Assembly: GCA_021521415.1 (NCBI GenBank)
Contig: JAIQDT010001953.1
Coordinates: forward strand, 1-64,000
Direction of reading: 5' to 3'
From: Bidens hawaiensis
Lineage: Eukaryota; Streptophyta; Magnoliopsida; Asterales; Asteraceae
Length of the DNA stretch: 64,000 nt
Within the stretch, counting starts at the first letter, position 1, and the number at the start of each line of letters is the position of its first letter. The notes under the pieces are model-generated. The model was given only the letters and a program-made list of their open reading frames with translations, searched no databases and was not told the origin of the DNA. Shown here piece after piece: positions 1 through 10,939 of this stretch. The translations under genes and the position numbers were made by a program.

Positions 1-2756
1 CCCTGAATTAGAAGCACTTGAGAAGGAGATTGATGACTAAAGAAAATCTGATGATGAGGAGGAAGTAGTGCCTAAAAGGATGGATAAAGGCAAAGAAAAG
101 GTCACAGAAGAAGAGCCTGTTAAGCCTATCCAAAAAAGGGAACAAGAAAATATTTTAAGAGAAACAAGGGACAGAGAGATACTAGCCCAAACCATGGACC
201 CTGTAGAGTTGGCAGAGCAGGAAACCTTGATCAACCAAGCCAAGTTTGTAAAAGAAATTATTGAAGAAGTGGCTGATCAAGAGGTGATTGAAGCCTTGAT
301 TAAGTTAAAAGAGCAAGAGGAAGCTGACAATTCCTTAGCTATAGTGGTTAGCATGTTTCAAACTCAAAGTCAACAAGAAACAAAGTCAAATGAGACTGCT
401 GAACCAGAAATCTGAATACTGATATGATGGTTGAAGAGGAAATTGGTGAGTCCATGGCCTCAATGGCTGCAAAGAAATGGGCTCAACAGATTAAAGATGA
501 CATTAGACAAAATACTGATGAATGGGAGTATGTGGATGATCCCAAGTATGGAAAGAAGTACTCAAGAAAAAGGGATAAACCAGAAACATTTATGCAAGCT
601 AAAGGTACTAAGTCTGCAAAGAAAGGAAGATGAGATGACAAGAACAAGTACATTGTTGAAACTCCAGATGAAGATGCAAGTCCAATTAGGGCAATTCCAC
701 TACAAACACTGCAACCAGATCAAAGAATTCCAGGTGTTCCAAATGTGCCCAATAGAACTGAACCAAATACAGAGCATCCACCCTCTGATGAACCCAAGAT
801 TGATGTTGTAAATGACTTAACTGAAGAGGAGGATGAACCTGAGAATTCGGATGATGATGATAATCATGATGATGATCAAAGAAAGAGTGCCAAGACTGCA
901 AATGTTGAGGCTCCACAAGTAGTAATGACTGATGAGCAGAGAGAAAACATTGAGCATAGTTTGTGAATGCTAAAATGAACAATCCTTTGTTTAAGAAAGT
1001 AAGGGCACTTGGTGTGAACTTTGAAAGTGTGGCTCATATGAATGATAGTGAGCTGAATCAGAGGCTTGAAGAAAGAAAATGAAAAGATCAAAAGAGCCAT
1101 GCAACAAAAGAATAAAGATGCTCAGAAACACAGAGAATATCTGAGAAGGCATGGATACTCTGAAAAAGATTTGAGTCATTTCAATCATTATAAACTCCAA
1201 GACCTTTACAACAGTGAAAGAGAAAAGGTGATTGAGAAATGTGTAAAGGAGAATGAGAGGATTGAAAATATGGAAACTTTGAAAGAGAAGTTTGGAGTTA
1301 TGTGTGGATACCTGCTGAAGAAAGGTTTGAAGCCTGAAATGGTTGAGAACTTATCTAGAGAATCATTGTTGGACCAATACAACAAACTGAAAATAAAAGA
1401 AAAGAAAAACTGAAGAGGGTCCAAACTGAGAGCTCAGCTAAACAATCTGAAACATCTGTTGAGCCTCCAATAAAGAAAAGAAAGATAATGACTCTGGGGG
1501 TGAAACAGATAATTCAGGGTGAAAAGGAAAAGTCAAAGGAGGTAACTGTTGTTGAAACCACTACTCCACAAGAAGCCAAACCAGAACCTGAAGATGAACC
1601 CATTGTTCCTTGGGAGAATGAAGAAATGATTAATATTCTGAGAGAATAATGATTAATCAAATGGGAATGGATGAAACTTCTTTCGATGCCTTGGAAAAGC
1701 AAAACTTAAAATAACTTTTCTATATCCAAAAGGCAGAGTGGGAGAAAGTTCTAAGGGAAGGAGAAAACCCTAGAAGCTTTGTGGATGGAAATTTTGTACC
1801 TGCTGGTCTATCCAACAGACCTGGTATGCCAAAAATGTTGCTCACTCTAAAAGAACAAGCTGGATATGATATAGTTGAACTAGCTAACCTTCCACATGAG
1901 ATGGTAGAGGCAATCTACATCAACACTTTCAACTTAAGGCCTGGAAAACCAAAGAAGTCTATTCCATTCAGGCCTCCAATCTCAAGAAGACATCCTACAA
2001 GGTGGAAGAGGTGAATCAAGTAGATCTGCACTACAAAGAACAACAAGACCACAATCATATGTGGATCTTCAAGAGAACTCTATTATGATTTTGTATCTGA
2101 ATGCTTAAGAGTGATTATGGAAAGCAGAAAACTGAGAGAGATAGTTGTGAGAAGTGACTTTTATGAATATACTCAATAACAACTAGAAAGAATGGCCACA
2201 CTTGACCTGTATGATAATAGAGACAGAAACAAGATGGCAGGTAGGCAAATGAATGATCTCTCAAAGTTTTTGAAGAAAGAAGCTGACCAGGGATTCCGGT
2301 TCTTAAAAGAAAAGAGGAGTTGGAGAATGATTCAACTTCACAAATCAAAAAAGTCAGAGAAGTTGATAAAAATGGACAAAGCTGAACTGTACTACCAAAT
2401 AAATGTCAGAGACAGAAATCCAGTGTCAAACCTGAATGCATGCTTAAGCCTTGAAGAAGAATGACACACCCCAACTACACAGTCCAAAGAAATGGCATCA
2501 TTACTGAAGTTGAATACAAAGAAAATGATGACCATTACTTGCTGAAAAACTCTAATGGAAAAGTACTGGGGATAATCAAAAAGGATGAAGACTGAATTGC
2601 TTGCATAATGAAGATCTAATGGATATAAGGGACTTAGTCATACCAGAAGGTCATACTTATTACCGAGACCTTGATATCTTTAAAATGAGAGCTGCATCAG
2701 TGATAACAAACAGAAGACAAGCTGCCTACAATGAAAGATGGAGACAAGATTCATAG
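1..2756 (+). pseudogene. Copia D: decayed additional ORF (3' part)
   Basis: Remnant of the ORF that follows pol in one lineage of plant copia elements. Reading moves between frames with many stops. The longest open pieces are 68-415, 424-633, 745-966, 1066-1413, 1781-2014 and 2192-2464. The product is very hydrophilic: lysine/glutamate-rich stretches, an acidic run of Asp near residue 35 of the 745-966 piece, and a probable coiled coil in the 1066-1413 piece. The last readable segment ends at 2756. Placement directly before a polypurine tract and LTR matches the additional ORFs of Copia A and B, though sequence similarity to them is low. Assignment rests on position and composition. I see no catalytic motif. 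The 5' part lies outside the window. Confidence 0.55.
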
Positions 2757-2906
2757 AGTAGGATTTGATTTGTAATATCGTTTGACTTTAAAATGTAACT
2801 ATTTATGTAATTTGATTATGTAACCTTGACTTTAATTTGATGTGTATTTTAATCCTGTGTAAGTAACTATAGATGTGTTTTGGGTCAGCTAAGGTGTTCC
2901 AATCTA

Positions 2907-2958
2907 GGGGAGATTGTTGAGTCAAGAAATTGACCTAAGGGGGAGATTGTTAAGTCAA
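2907..2958 (+). promoter_or_regulatory. Duplicated polypurine tract of Copia D
   Basis: Two copies of a GGGGAGATTGTT-AGTCAA unit start near 2907 and 2939. The second runs directly into TG at 2948, the likely LTR start. A purine run next to an LTR primes plus-strand DNA synthesis in retrotransposons. The doubling suggests slippage or template switching at the tract. Which copy marks the true LTR boundary is uncertain. Confidence 0.6.
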
Positions 2959-3837
2959 AGACTTGTTCTATGGAACATATGGAAGATTGGAATTTTCTCA
3001 ACCTCCTGAGAACTTGCTAAGCATGGATCCGGGAACACCTTAGACTTCCGAGCAAGCTTTTACTTAGCCGGGTAAGATATTTTGTCCTATCGAGCAGGGT
3101 TATCTTCTTGAAGTCTTCTTTAGTGGAAATCCGAGCAGGGTTTGCAAATTAGTGTATTACCGGGTAGGGTTCACTAGTTTATGCAAGTTCGGGCATGGAG
3201 CACTTTATCAAGCAGGTTTGTTCTTCATATCCAAGTAAAGTTCACTTCCGAGTAAGCTTTAGGATAACCAAGCTCATGAAGCCAAGTAATTGGAAGGACC
3301 GGGCAAGGTATTCATTAATAATTATGGTCCAAGTAGGCTTGATGATTTAATGATATATCTCAAGTAAGATCGGGCAAGGTTCAACTCAAGCAAGGAACAG
3401 AGCTACCAAGCACACTTTGCTAATAAGTTATTCTCTAGCAAAGGGTTGAAGGGACCATTGAAGAAAAAGGTTGCTCGTAAGGGTTTGTCGGGCAAAGTCT
3501 GACAAAGTCAAGAAGATTGAAGTCTACCCGGTGAGTATTTTACTTGGTAAAATACTCTTCAAGTAAAGTCTACCCGGAAACTGATCCCAAGCACACTTCT
3601 ATATTACCAAGTCTAAAGGATGCAGAGCATACTCGGAGAGACAAGATTGATGCAAGCCTACCCGGAAGACTTGTTTTACACTTAGGATTATTTCTGAATA
3701 TGTAACTTGAATATGTCTTATCATTAGGGTTTCTAGAAGGAATGACAGTTGTCATAGGGAGGCAGGCCTATAAATAGAATGTTTTAGGGCACGCCGCCTA
3801 TAAGTATGATTAATGTACACCCCTTCGGACATGTGTG
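2948..3837 (+). repeat. Copia D 3' LTR (partial)
   Basis: Begins TGTTAAGTC right after the polypurine tract. The body carries many degenerate copies of a short unit around CCGGGCAAGG / CCGAGTAAGC, spaced irregularly between about 3030 and 3670. A TATA box (TATAAATAG) is at about 3770, consistent with a U3 region. From about 3838 the sequence becomes that of the G1 LTR family, so the R-U5 end of this LTR is missing or displaced. The right boundary is approximate. No gene is seen. Confidence 0.5.
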
Positions 3838-4178
3838 CAAGTATGTGACAGATTGTGTATTGTATGATTAACTAGAACTCACTCAGCGTAGCTGACTTTT
3901 ATCATGCACGCAGGTGAGTAGAATAATGCAGCTGGCTTGAGCAGGGACACATGGTAGAAGGATAAGCGTCTGACATCTGAAGACCCGTTATGTTTTATAT
4001 GTTATGTTTGATTTGGAAAGACAAAGTGAATGTTTTTAAGACATGTTATGAATCTATTATGCAACGTTTATGAAATCTTTATATTACGCGTAAAGTTTTA
4101 ATTAACTCTTATTAGTAGAACTGTGTTTGTGAATAAATCCAACGTCCAAATGTGAGGCACCAGTAACGTGTCCTTACA
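3838..4178 (+). repeat. G1 LTR, 3' terminal fragment (copy i)
   Basis: Matches the last part of the other G1 LTRs at about 6200-6517 and 21400-21714. It shares the palindromic box TCAGCGTAGCTGA at 3883-3895, a GCACGCAGGTGAG segment just after it, and the end ...TCCTTACA at 4178. G1 is read as a Ty3-type LTR because of its length (about 2.2 kb in copy iii), CA-3' end and 5-bp target duplication in copy iii. The left boundary is approximate and the upstream LTR part is absent. Confidence 0.6.
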
Positions 4179-4740
4179 AACCCTAAACCTTTCCTTTTTT
4201 ATCCATCTCTACACCATAGCCTACACCTTAAAAAACATACACAAACATCATCCTACATCCCAAGCCGAGATCCGAAGGTGAAAACCTGAGCTTCTTGGTG
4301 CTAGAACGTTGTGACAAACCAAACCAACATCAAACACTAGATCGTATTCGTAGATCGACTCGTTTAAGGTACGTTTATAATTAGAAATTGTTCATTTAGG
4401 TTCAGTTTTGTTTGGGAAAATCTTAGATCTATACGAGAATGATAAAAACGATCCAACACGGCAAATCTTACTGAAATTGGTTACCATTTGATAGGTTAAT
4501 CGAAGGTAAATGAGCCGTAGGTATATATGTATAAATCGCATCATGTAAAACATAGTTTTTGGATGATTGATGGATTGGGGTTTGTTGGCGCTAGGCATAG
4601 GAGTTCAGTGGTACCAAATTTGTGTTGCTTCATTAAGAATTGGAGGTTTAATTGCAGATCTGATGTATTTGATTGATTGGGTGTTCTTGGCGATTTTGAC
4701 TTTGACCCTGATATCAAAGTTTGGATAAGACCGATGCCCA

Positions 4741-4947
4741 TTCGTTAAGATAACGAATCAGGTGATTTGTAACTCACCAATTCGTTATGATTAAGATAAC
4801 GAATCAGGTGATGCGTTACTCACCAATTCGTTATGATTAAGATAACAAATCAGGTGATTCGTTACTCACCAATTCTCTATGATTAAGATAGCGAATCAGG
4901 TGATTCGTTACTCACCAATTCGTTATGATTAAGATAACAAATCAGGT
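4741..4947 (+). repeat. 46-bp tandem repeat, about 4.5 copies
   Basis: A 46-bp unit containing TAACGAATCA, GGTGA, TTCGTTAC and CTCACCAATTCGTTAT is repeated head to tail with few differences. Each unit is itself near-palindromic (TAACGAATCA...TGATTCGTTA). It lies in the 5' part of G1 copy ii. The matching zone of copy iii holds the same short words without regular periodicity. Confidence 0.85.
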
Positions 4948-5067
4948 TTTGTCAGATTACGATTAGGCTTAATTCGTCATAGAGAATGAGTACGTGAAGT
5001 AGATAATTTAAAAATCCTAATGAAAAATGTGTTAAGACAGTTAAAAATCCTAATCAGCTTAACCCCA

Positions 5068-5152
5068 CCCAGGGGCTCTGCCCCTTGGACCCTGCTAGGG
5101 GCTGCCGCCCCTAGAACCACGCTGCCAGGGGCGCTGCCCCCGGACCCCCGTT
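5068..5152 (+). repeat. GC-rich triple hairpin in G1 copy ii
   Basis: Three consecutive palindromes of the form AGGGGC-loop-GCCCCT stand out in otherwise AT-rich DNA. Loops are 3-4 nt (tct, tgcc, gct). The block recurs at 20602-20682 in copy iii. Confidence 0.8.
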
Positions 5153-5766
5153 CGTTGTGGGTTATAATTAGACTAAGAATACGATATGGAAAATGAGAGT
5201 TTATTGATACGCGTAATCGTTATACAGTTAGCCGTGCCTAGCTAAAGAAAGGATTAACTATTAACGGTGAACGTAACAGGACTCAGGTGAGTTTCTAGCC
5301 CCATTCTTTGTTATGTTTTTGGGCTGTGTGCATACTCGATGTGATTAGTTAATACACTTACCTTAAGTGGTAAGTGTATGCTATATATGATATATGTGAT
5401 AGATATGAATGATTTCTTGTCGGTACGTTGAACGATCTTCGGATATTGTGCTTACTGTCAGGTTATAAATAAAGATATGACTGTTATATGTAATGTATGG
5501 ATGATGTATGAACGTTATGAATGAATGCTTTCCGGGGCGTGAACAATCTTCGGATATTGCACGTATCAACAAGGAGTATGATTGTTAAATGAATAATGTG
5601 AAGAACGCCTAGCGTGTTGTTATGCTATGATGTAATTATTGTATGTGCAAAGTAAGTGTATGCAGGTACAGTAATGGTATATGAGTTCTACGTCTGACGT
5701 AGTAGTTAGGATGGAAAATCCCTCTAACTTCTGTTGGACATAGACTTGGCACGTGGTGGCGTAGTT

Positions 5767-6035
5767 AAGGACTGCGGGCCTTATACGTGAAACAGATGAT
5801 AGATGAGAACGTAGTTAAGGACGGTGGGCCTTATACGTACTTCAGATAGGAGCCATCATAGGAAAGGACTGCGGACCTTATACGTGCTATGAAATAGGTT
5901 GCAACATAGGGAAGGACTGCGGACCTTGTATGTGTTGTTAATATAGGATGGTATATGGAAGGACTACGGACCTTGTACATACCATGATAGGGTGAAAATA
6001 GGTAAGGACTGTGGACCTTTTTCGTGTTCACGACC
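5767..6035 (+). repeat. Tandem repeat of about 47 bp, six copies
   Basis: The core AAGGACTGCGGACCTTATAC recurs at 5767, 5817, 5864, 5912, 5959 and 6004, with degenerate linkers. The repeat occupies the slot between the second ATCTTCGGATATTG motif and the TCAGCGTAGCTGA-type box of the G1 LTR. Confidence 0.85.
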
Positions 6036-6517
6036 TTGGAGTATAGGTATAGACGGCGGACTCTGAACATACTCTCCGTGGACTAAGGTAAGTATTAGTA
6101 TGTATGTATGTATGTATGTATGTATGACAGAAAGGTAACTGGTTAAGTATGGATATGTGTCTCGAATATGTAAGTATGTATGATATGTGTATGTATTGTA
6201 TGTGTCTGATTAACTAGAACTCACTCAGCGTAGCTAACATTTAGTATGCACGCAGGTGAGTAGAATGAGGCAGTTAGCTTGAGCGGGCACATGGTGGACG
6301 AATAAGAGACTGGCATCCGAAGACTCAAGATACTATAATGTTATTAACATTTATTTTGAAAGATAAGAATGTTGTTAAGACATGTTCTTGAAGTAATATG
6401 TAATATTTAATGAAAGGTTTATATTCCGCGAAAGTTTTAATTAACTCATATTTGTAAGAACTATGTTTATGAGTAAATCCAACGTTCAAAGTAGGGCACC
6501 GGGAGCGGGGCCTTACA

Positions 6518-7431
6518 AAACAGGCTACTTTTGATCTGGTTAAAACATGTTGGGCCTTGAGATTGTTGATAACTTATTTTGGGCTTTAAAGTGGTTTTCT
6601 GACTATTTAATAAAATAGTTTTGGTTTTTGCTTTGGGTTGGGCTCGTCTGGTTGGGCTCGTCTGGGTTCTCGGCCCACTGGTTGCTGAGATATAAAAGGC
6701 ATAAGATGATTAATTATGTTCATTATTTTCAAAATATCTCTAAATATCTTCTCTCTGTAACTCACCTGGCCGAAAACCCTTACCTCCATTGCTAATCAAT
6801 TTAATCTCATCTTAGTGTTCTTTGATTCCATAACAGGTAACAAACACAGAGACTTGTCGTTTTATCTTTAAGAGGTTGATTGAGATGTGTTCTCAAGGCT
6901 AGACGGGGTTTTTGTTAGCGATTCAAATTATGAATCTGTGTTTTGTCAGACATTTGATTGGGTTATAGCCATGGTTGAGGTTTTAGGACTTTATTGAAGG
7001 TTTAGCGTTAATGGAGATATTGGTCTTGATGAAGAAGACGACACGTCTTTCGAGGCTGAATTCAAAGAGTTTCATCTTTATTAACTTGACCGAAAACCTT
7101 TGGTCAAACCAGGTATTCTCGGTTGACTTTTTTTGACCGGGATCTCTTATCATTGACCGAGAACTTGGGTTCTTGGTGGAACTGGACAGAGAACTCATAT
7201 CTCTAACCAAAAACTCACTTCCTTGACCGAAATCCACCTGTGTGGACCGGAAACAACTTGTTGCACCGAAATCTATTATAAAATCATTATTATGTTTCAT
7301 TTTTGGTCCTTATAACTTGTTTCATTCACAACTGGTCCTCTATGTTTGATAATTAAAAATTATGTCCTTAAACTTATGATTGTTGCTCAAATTATATAAG
7401 CACTAGCTAACTTAACTCGTTTGTTGCAGAA
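6518..7431 (+). promoter_or_regulatory. Copia C: promoter and 5'-UTR intron of the additional ORF
   Basis: No protein gene. TATAAAAG at 6691-6698 is followed by a leader, a splice-donor match CAG|GTAACA (GT at 6837-6838), about 590 bp of T-rich DNA, and an acceptor TTTGTTGCAG (AG at 7428-7429) two bases before the ATG at 7432. The segment 7070-7270 repeats the words GACCGA and GAACTC several times. TATA, donor and acceptor are predictions. The same spacing of about 150 bp from TATA to donor is seen in Copia B. Confidence 0.5.
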
Positions 7432-7663
7432 ATGGCTGATCAAGCACCTTTAAAGTTCTTGGAGACTCACAATATAGTTGGATATATGTTTGATCCACCC
7501 TTGACACACAAGGAGTTCAAGTCTATGATCGTCGGTCTCAACACCTGCAGGATTTCTCACGCCTTACGAGAAACTCCTATCATATGCAAGAAGATGATCA
7601 CAGATTTCTGGAACAATGCTTTGATCAACCAACGAGGAGTAGGTCGAGCTATTACTATAGAAT
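7432..7663 (+). pseudogene. Copia C additional ORF, N-terminal part
   Basis: Opens with ATG after a splice-acceptor-like CAG. About 77 codons read as the N-terminal domain of the copia additional ORF, in the style LTHKEFKSMIVGL...SHALRETP...FWNNALI. This corresponds to the FREIITFLLRSRIFHAI...FWQTVEYD region of Copia A and B. The gene is cut at 7663 by the G1 LTR and resumes at 21720 in a shifted frame. The last residues of the open frame come from the inserted LTR. Function is unknown for the family. Confidence 0.6.
7659..7663 (+). repeat. Target site duplication AGAAT, left copy
   Basis: AGAAT occurs immediately left of the G1 LTR start and again at 21715-21719, immediately after its CA end. 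A 5-bp duplication is usual for LTR-retrotransposon integration. It shows that the G1 LTR landed inside the Copia C additional ORF. Confidence 0.75.
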
Positions 7664-7869
7664 TTTAACATCCTACTTTTGGTTATAATAATAAAATAAA
7701 TTTCGTCTATTTTATTGTGGGTCGTTATAAGTTTAGATAACTATAATATGAGTTGGTCTAGTGTTGGGTGAATGGATATAGGTTATGGACTTGGGTATAA
7801 AAGAAAGAAGGAAAGACCATGGGCTTAAGCCCATGATCCCTAAATATATAAACCATAATCACCATTAAT
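7664..7869 (+). repeat. Solo G1 LTR (copy iii), U3 and promoter part
   Basis: Starts TTTAACATCC, which I read as TGTAACATCC with the second base mutated. It ends at the insertion point of Copia A. A strong TATA box (AAATATATAAACC) sits at about 7845-7857, placing Copia A just downstream of it. No G1 internal region is present between this segment and 21714, so the copy is best read as a solo LTR of about 2.2 kb once Copia A is subtracted. Confidence 0.65.
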
Positions 7870-8281
7870 TGTTGGTACATGATGTCAGTAGTTCAGTATA
7901 TAGTGTCTGTAATCGAGTCGTTTGGATTAGTATTTTGTATTAAGCGAAGTTAGCTAACAAGTTCGCTGATATAGGCGAACTTATTAGATAAGCGAAGTTA
8001 GTGACAACTTCGCCTGAACATGCCAGGCGAAGTTGTCGTGTTTATAAGTCTAGGTTACGGCTGAGTTGATCAGTTAATCAGTTATCGAGTTGTAACGAGT
8101 TGTCCAGTGTTTGTGATTGATATCACGTGTTTCCGGTTGCAATACAACGTGTCTTTGTTTATTGTAACGTGTGTTTAATCGTGTTAACTCGTATCGTCTT
8201 CTACGCTCGTAACGTCTTACGTAGGGATTCCGCACCTACGTAGAACGAGATATTCCGTGTAGATCCGGCTGGGAACCTACA
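7870..8281 (+). repeat. Copia A 5' LTR
   Basis: 412 bp, starting TGTTGGTACATG and ending GGGAACCTACA. It contains repeated GCGAAGTT/AACTTCGC words and a perfect 14-bp palindrome at 8003-8037 (GACAACTTCGCCTG, 7-nt loop). A TATA-like TTTATAAG follows at about 8040. It matches 19308-19718 almost base for base. Confidence 0.95.
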
Positions 8282-8283
8282 AT

Positions 8284-8296
8284 TGGTATCAGAGCA
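8284..8296 (+). promoter_or_regulatory. Primer binding site, initiator Met tRNA
   Basis: TGGTATCAGAGCA lies two bases after the 5' LTR. It is complementary to the 3' end of plant initiator methionine tRNA, the usual minus-strand primer of plant copia elements. Confidence 0.93.
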
Positions 8297-8450
8297 TTTG
8301 CTCGTGATTGTGTGGTTCGGGATTATCACGCGGGTGTAGAAATCTTTCCGTTCGACTATTCGCGGGACGAGTTTACCGAGTTTTTGTGTCCTACTCACCT
8401 CCCACCATCATAAACAACCCATTACACCTTCAAAAACCTCGCAAAATCCA

Positions 8451-10939
8451 GATTAAGAAATACAAAGAGATGGAAGAAGAAGAAAAGAAAATGTATGAGG
8501 CTGAAAGCAAAGCTCATGCAGCGATAACATTGGCTCTTCCACAAGAGATTCTTCACACATTCAGGAAGTATAAAACTGCCAGAGAGCTTTGGGAAGCACT
8601 TGAAAACCGTTTTGAGGGTAATGTGGGGATTCGTGCATCAAAGATTAAACTACTTAAAACCCAATTCTCGGTATTCAAGTACTTGAAGAATGAATCACTT
8701 GATGATATCATCACGAGATATTATCATCTGATGACCGAACTCAGCAACTATTCCATTACTTACAAAGAAGATGAGATCGTTGAAAAGCTTCTTGATGCTC
8801 TCCCACCGAAATGGGAGATGTACACTGTCTTGATGAGAGAAGACAAAGAGTTTGCCGACTATGACTTGGAAACAGCAGTCAACAAACTGATCAGGTTTAG
8901 GATCCAGGAATGTAAAGAGACACCAACTGATCAGGTTCTGATGACCGAACTCAGCAACCATGTTAACTTTTGAACTTAACATGGTTCGTAAAGAGACACC
9001 AACTGATCAGGTTCAGGATCCAGGAATGTATGGTGCAAAGGTTAATTCAAGTTCAAGTTCGAAGTCTGAATCATCTACTTACTACTCTAAGGGAGACTCG
9101 GGCGCTAACTCAACACATGAAGGTCATGTATCTCTCAACATGAATGGTGATGTGTGTTTTGTAGCTGGTGGATCAAATGCTTCTAAACCTCAAGCAACCA
9201 AGGGTAGTTTTTCTCCAAGTGTTTCGAACAACAACTACTCAAAGATGCCCATGAGTGTTAAATCTGCTGAACAGCAGTTTGCTCTCTATGCATCTTTCAT
9301 TGCTTCGTATGAAAATAACATTAAGGGTAAGATTGTTGATCCTGCAACTTTGGACAAAGACTATGATCAGATCGATGCTGATGATCTGGAAGAGATGGAT
9401 CTACAGTGGCAGATGGCGATGATTGTGAGAAGGGTTAAACGGTTTATGAAGAAGACTGGGAGGAAGTTTGTTGGTGAAAGACAAGGTTTTGACAAGTCAA
9501 AGGTGCGATGTTATAACTGTCAACAAAATGGACACTTTGCGAAAGAGTGCACAAATGAACGTGTAGAACGCAGTCAAAATAGGTCTACACAACAGAGTGG
9601 GGGTGGTAATGAGAATAGAGCCATGATATCTAGACAGAATGGGGAATACAACTGGAATCTGCATGTTGAAGAAGTGTTCGAACAGGCCAATTTGGCTAAC
9701 ATCGAAACTGCAGATAGTGAGAAAGTGACTGGCGAAAATGGAGCTTACATGGCAGAAGTGACAGACCAGCTCTCCGAGGTAAGTACTAAACTCCCTTGTA
9801 CTAAATGTGAAAATCTGTCTGATCAATTGACAACTATAACTGATCAGTTTGTTAGTTTGGATGCTCAATTTAAAACATTAAAAGAAGATCATCATTTCAC
9901 TAAAGCTAGAGAAAACAGTTATAAGGTAAAAATAAAAGCTAGTGAGAAAGATATTAGAAGTCTTAAAGCCAGTTTAGCTGAGAAAATTCAAGTAATTGAT
10001 CTTAGCTATGAAGTGATAGAAGAGAAAACCAAACTAATAGCTGAAAGGGATAAACAGATAACTGATCACCAGGTGAAAGTGGTGGAACTTAAAAGAAAAC
10101 TTGAGCAATTCAGAAATTCCTCTGCTATACTTGATCACCTCGTTAGTGATCAAGGTTCCCCAGTTAAAAGGGGAGGAATTGGATATCATGAAGTTCCACC
10201 ACCTTACAATCATAACTATACTTATGATCCTAGTAATCAGAAATCTGTTGATGTTGATTTTGGTCAGACAGTTCCGGTTAAGGTTACTATTAAAGAACCA
10301 GAAGTTAGTAAAGGCGAGACAAGTAAGCCTGTTCTGAGTGTTAAGATTTCTGCTCCTAGTCCTGTCTCATCAAACTCGGACAAGTCATCCGAGTCGAGAG
10401 AGACAAAAGAAGAGGCAGTGTTACCAAAAAGTGGAGAGAAACATAAAACAACTGAAAAGAAATCTCCACTAAACCCGTATGTCCCACCATATGTGAGACA
10501 AACGGGCAGTAATGCAGCCTCAACATCTAAAACAACTATTGAAAAGAAAGTTGAACACAGGAGTTGTTTCAGATGTAATCAATTAGGACACCTAATTGCT
10601 GATTGCCCTCTGAAGCAGAGATTCAGAGGTATGAGGCCTTCAAAAACTGAGAAAAGAACTAACAGTAAGTACAATAATGGTAAAAATGACAACTCATCAA
10701 AGTTCAGAAATTGGACTAATCCAGGTTTTCAAAGAAATCGATCTCAGTTTTTCTCTGTTAACAACCAAATCATGAGTAATAATTCATTTAATTCACGAAG
10801 GTTTGGATGGCCTCATAGTCAATCTCCAAGAAGGTATCCTTTTAGGACTTACAGAAATTATTCTGATACTAACTTTGGACAGCCAAAGTACGGGATGTAT
10901 CGACCCAAGACCAATAGGTCTTGGGTCCCCAGATTTTAA
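8451..10939 (+). pseudogene. gag: Copia A gag (rearranged, 5' end deleted)
   Basis: Nucleocapsid/capsid polyprotein that would package element RNA in cytoplasmic particles. The UBN2/DUF4219-type capsid region begins in mid-domain near 8451. About 565 bp present in Copia B, covering the leader and roughly the first 70 codons with the ATG, are missing. Around 8880-9000 the frame breaks: CAACTGATCAGGTT and a GATGACCGAACTCAGCAAC segment are duplicated, leaving a stop (TGA) near 8971. From 8960 the frame is open for 659 codons, with CCHC knuckles [14 protein letters not shown] and [14 protein letters not shown], a coiled coil between them and a basic C-terminus. The frame open from 8308 starts in leader sequence and is not the native start. 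Confidence 0.88.

Larger units (their letters stand above)
4179..6517 (+). repeat. G1 LTR (copy ii, U3 start missing)
   Basis: Aligns by eye with 19724-21714. Shared landmarks in the same order are a word array rich in TAACGAAT/ATTCGTTA, a GC-rich triple hairpin (5068-5152), two copies of an ATCTTCGGATATTG motif (5434 and 5545), a tandem-repeat zone (5767-6035), the box at 6225-6237 and the end GGGGCCTTACA at 6517. No TG start or promoter is visible at 4179, where copy i ends abruptly. This may be a recombinant or truncated copy. No protein gene is present. Confidence 0.6.

Noticed and set aside
5767..6035. Centromeric or subtelomeric satellite
   Set aside because: Only six units, confined to one LTR slot, and other copies of the LTR have different repeats there.
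8284..8296. tRNA gene signal at TGGTATCAGAGC
   Set aside because: Only the primer-complementary stretch is present next to an LTR; there is no cloverleaf.
8308..8973. Open frame starting in the Copia A leader as a complete gag start
   Set aside because: The first 45 or so codons translate leader sequence. The native gag N-terminus seen in Copia B is deleted here, so the ATG at 8308 is accidental.
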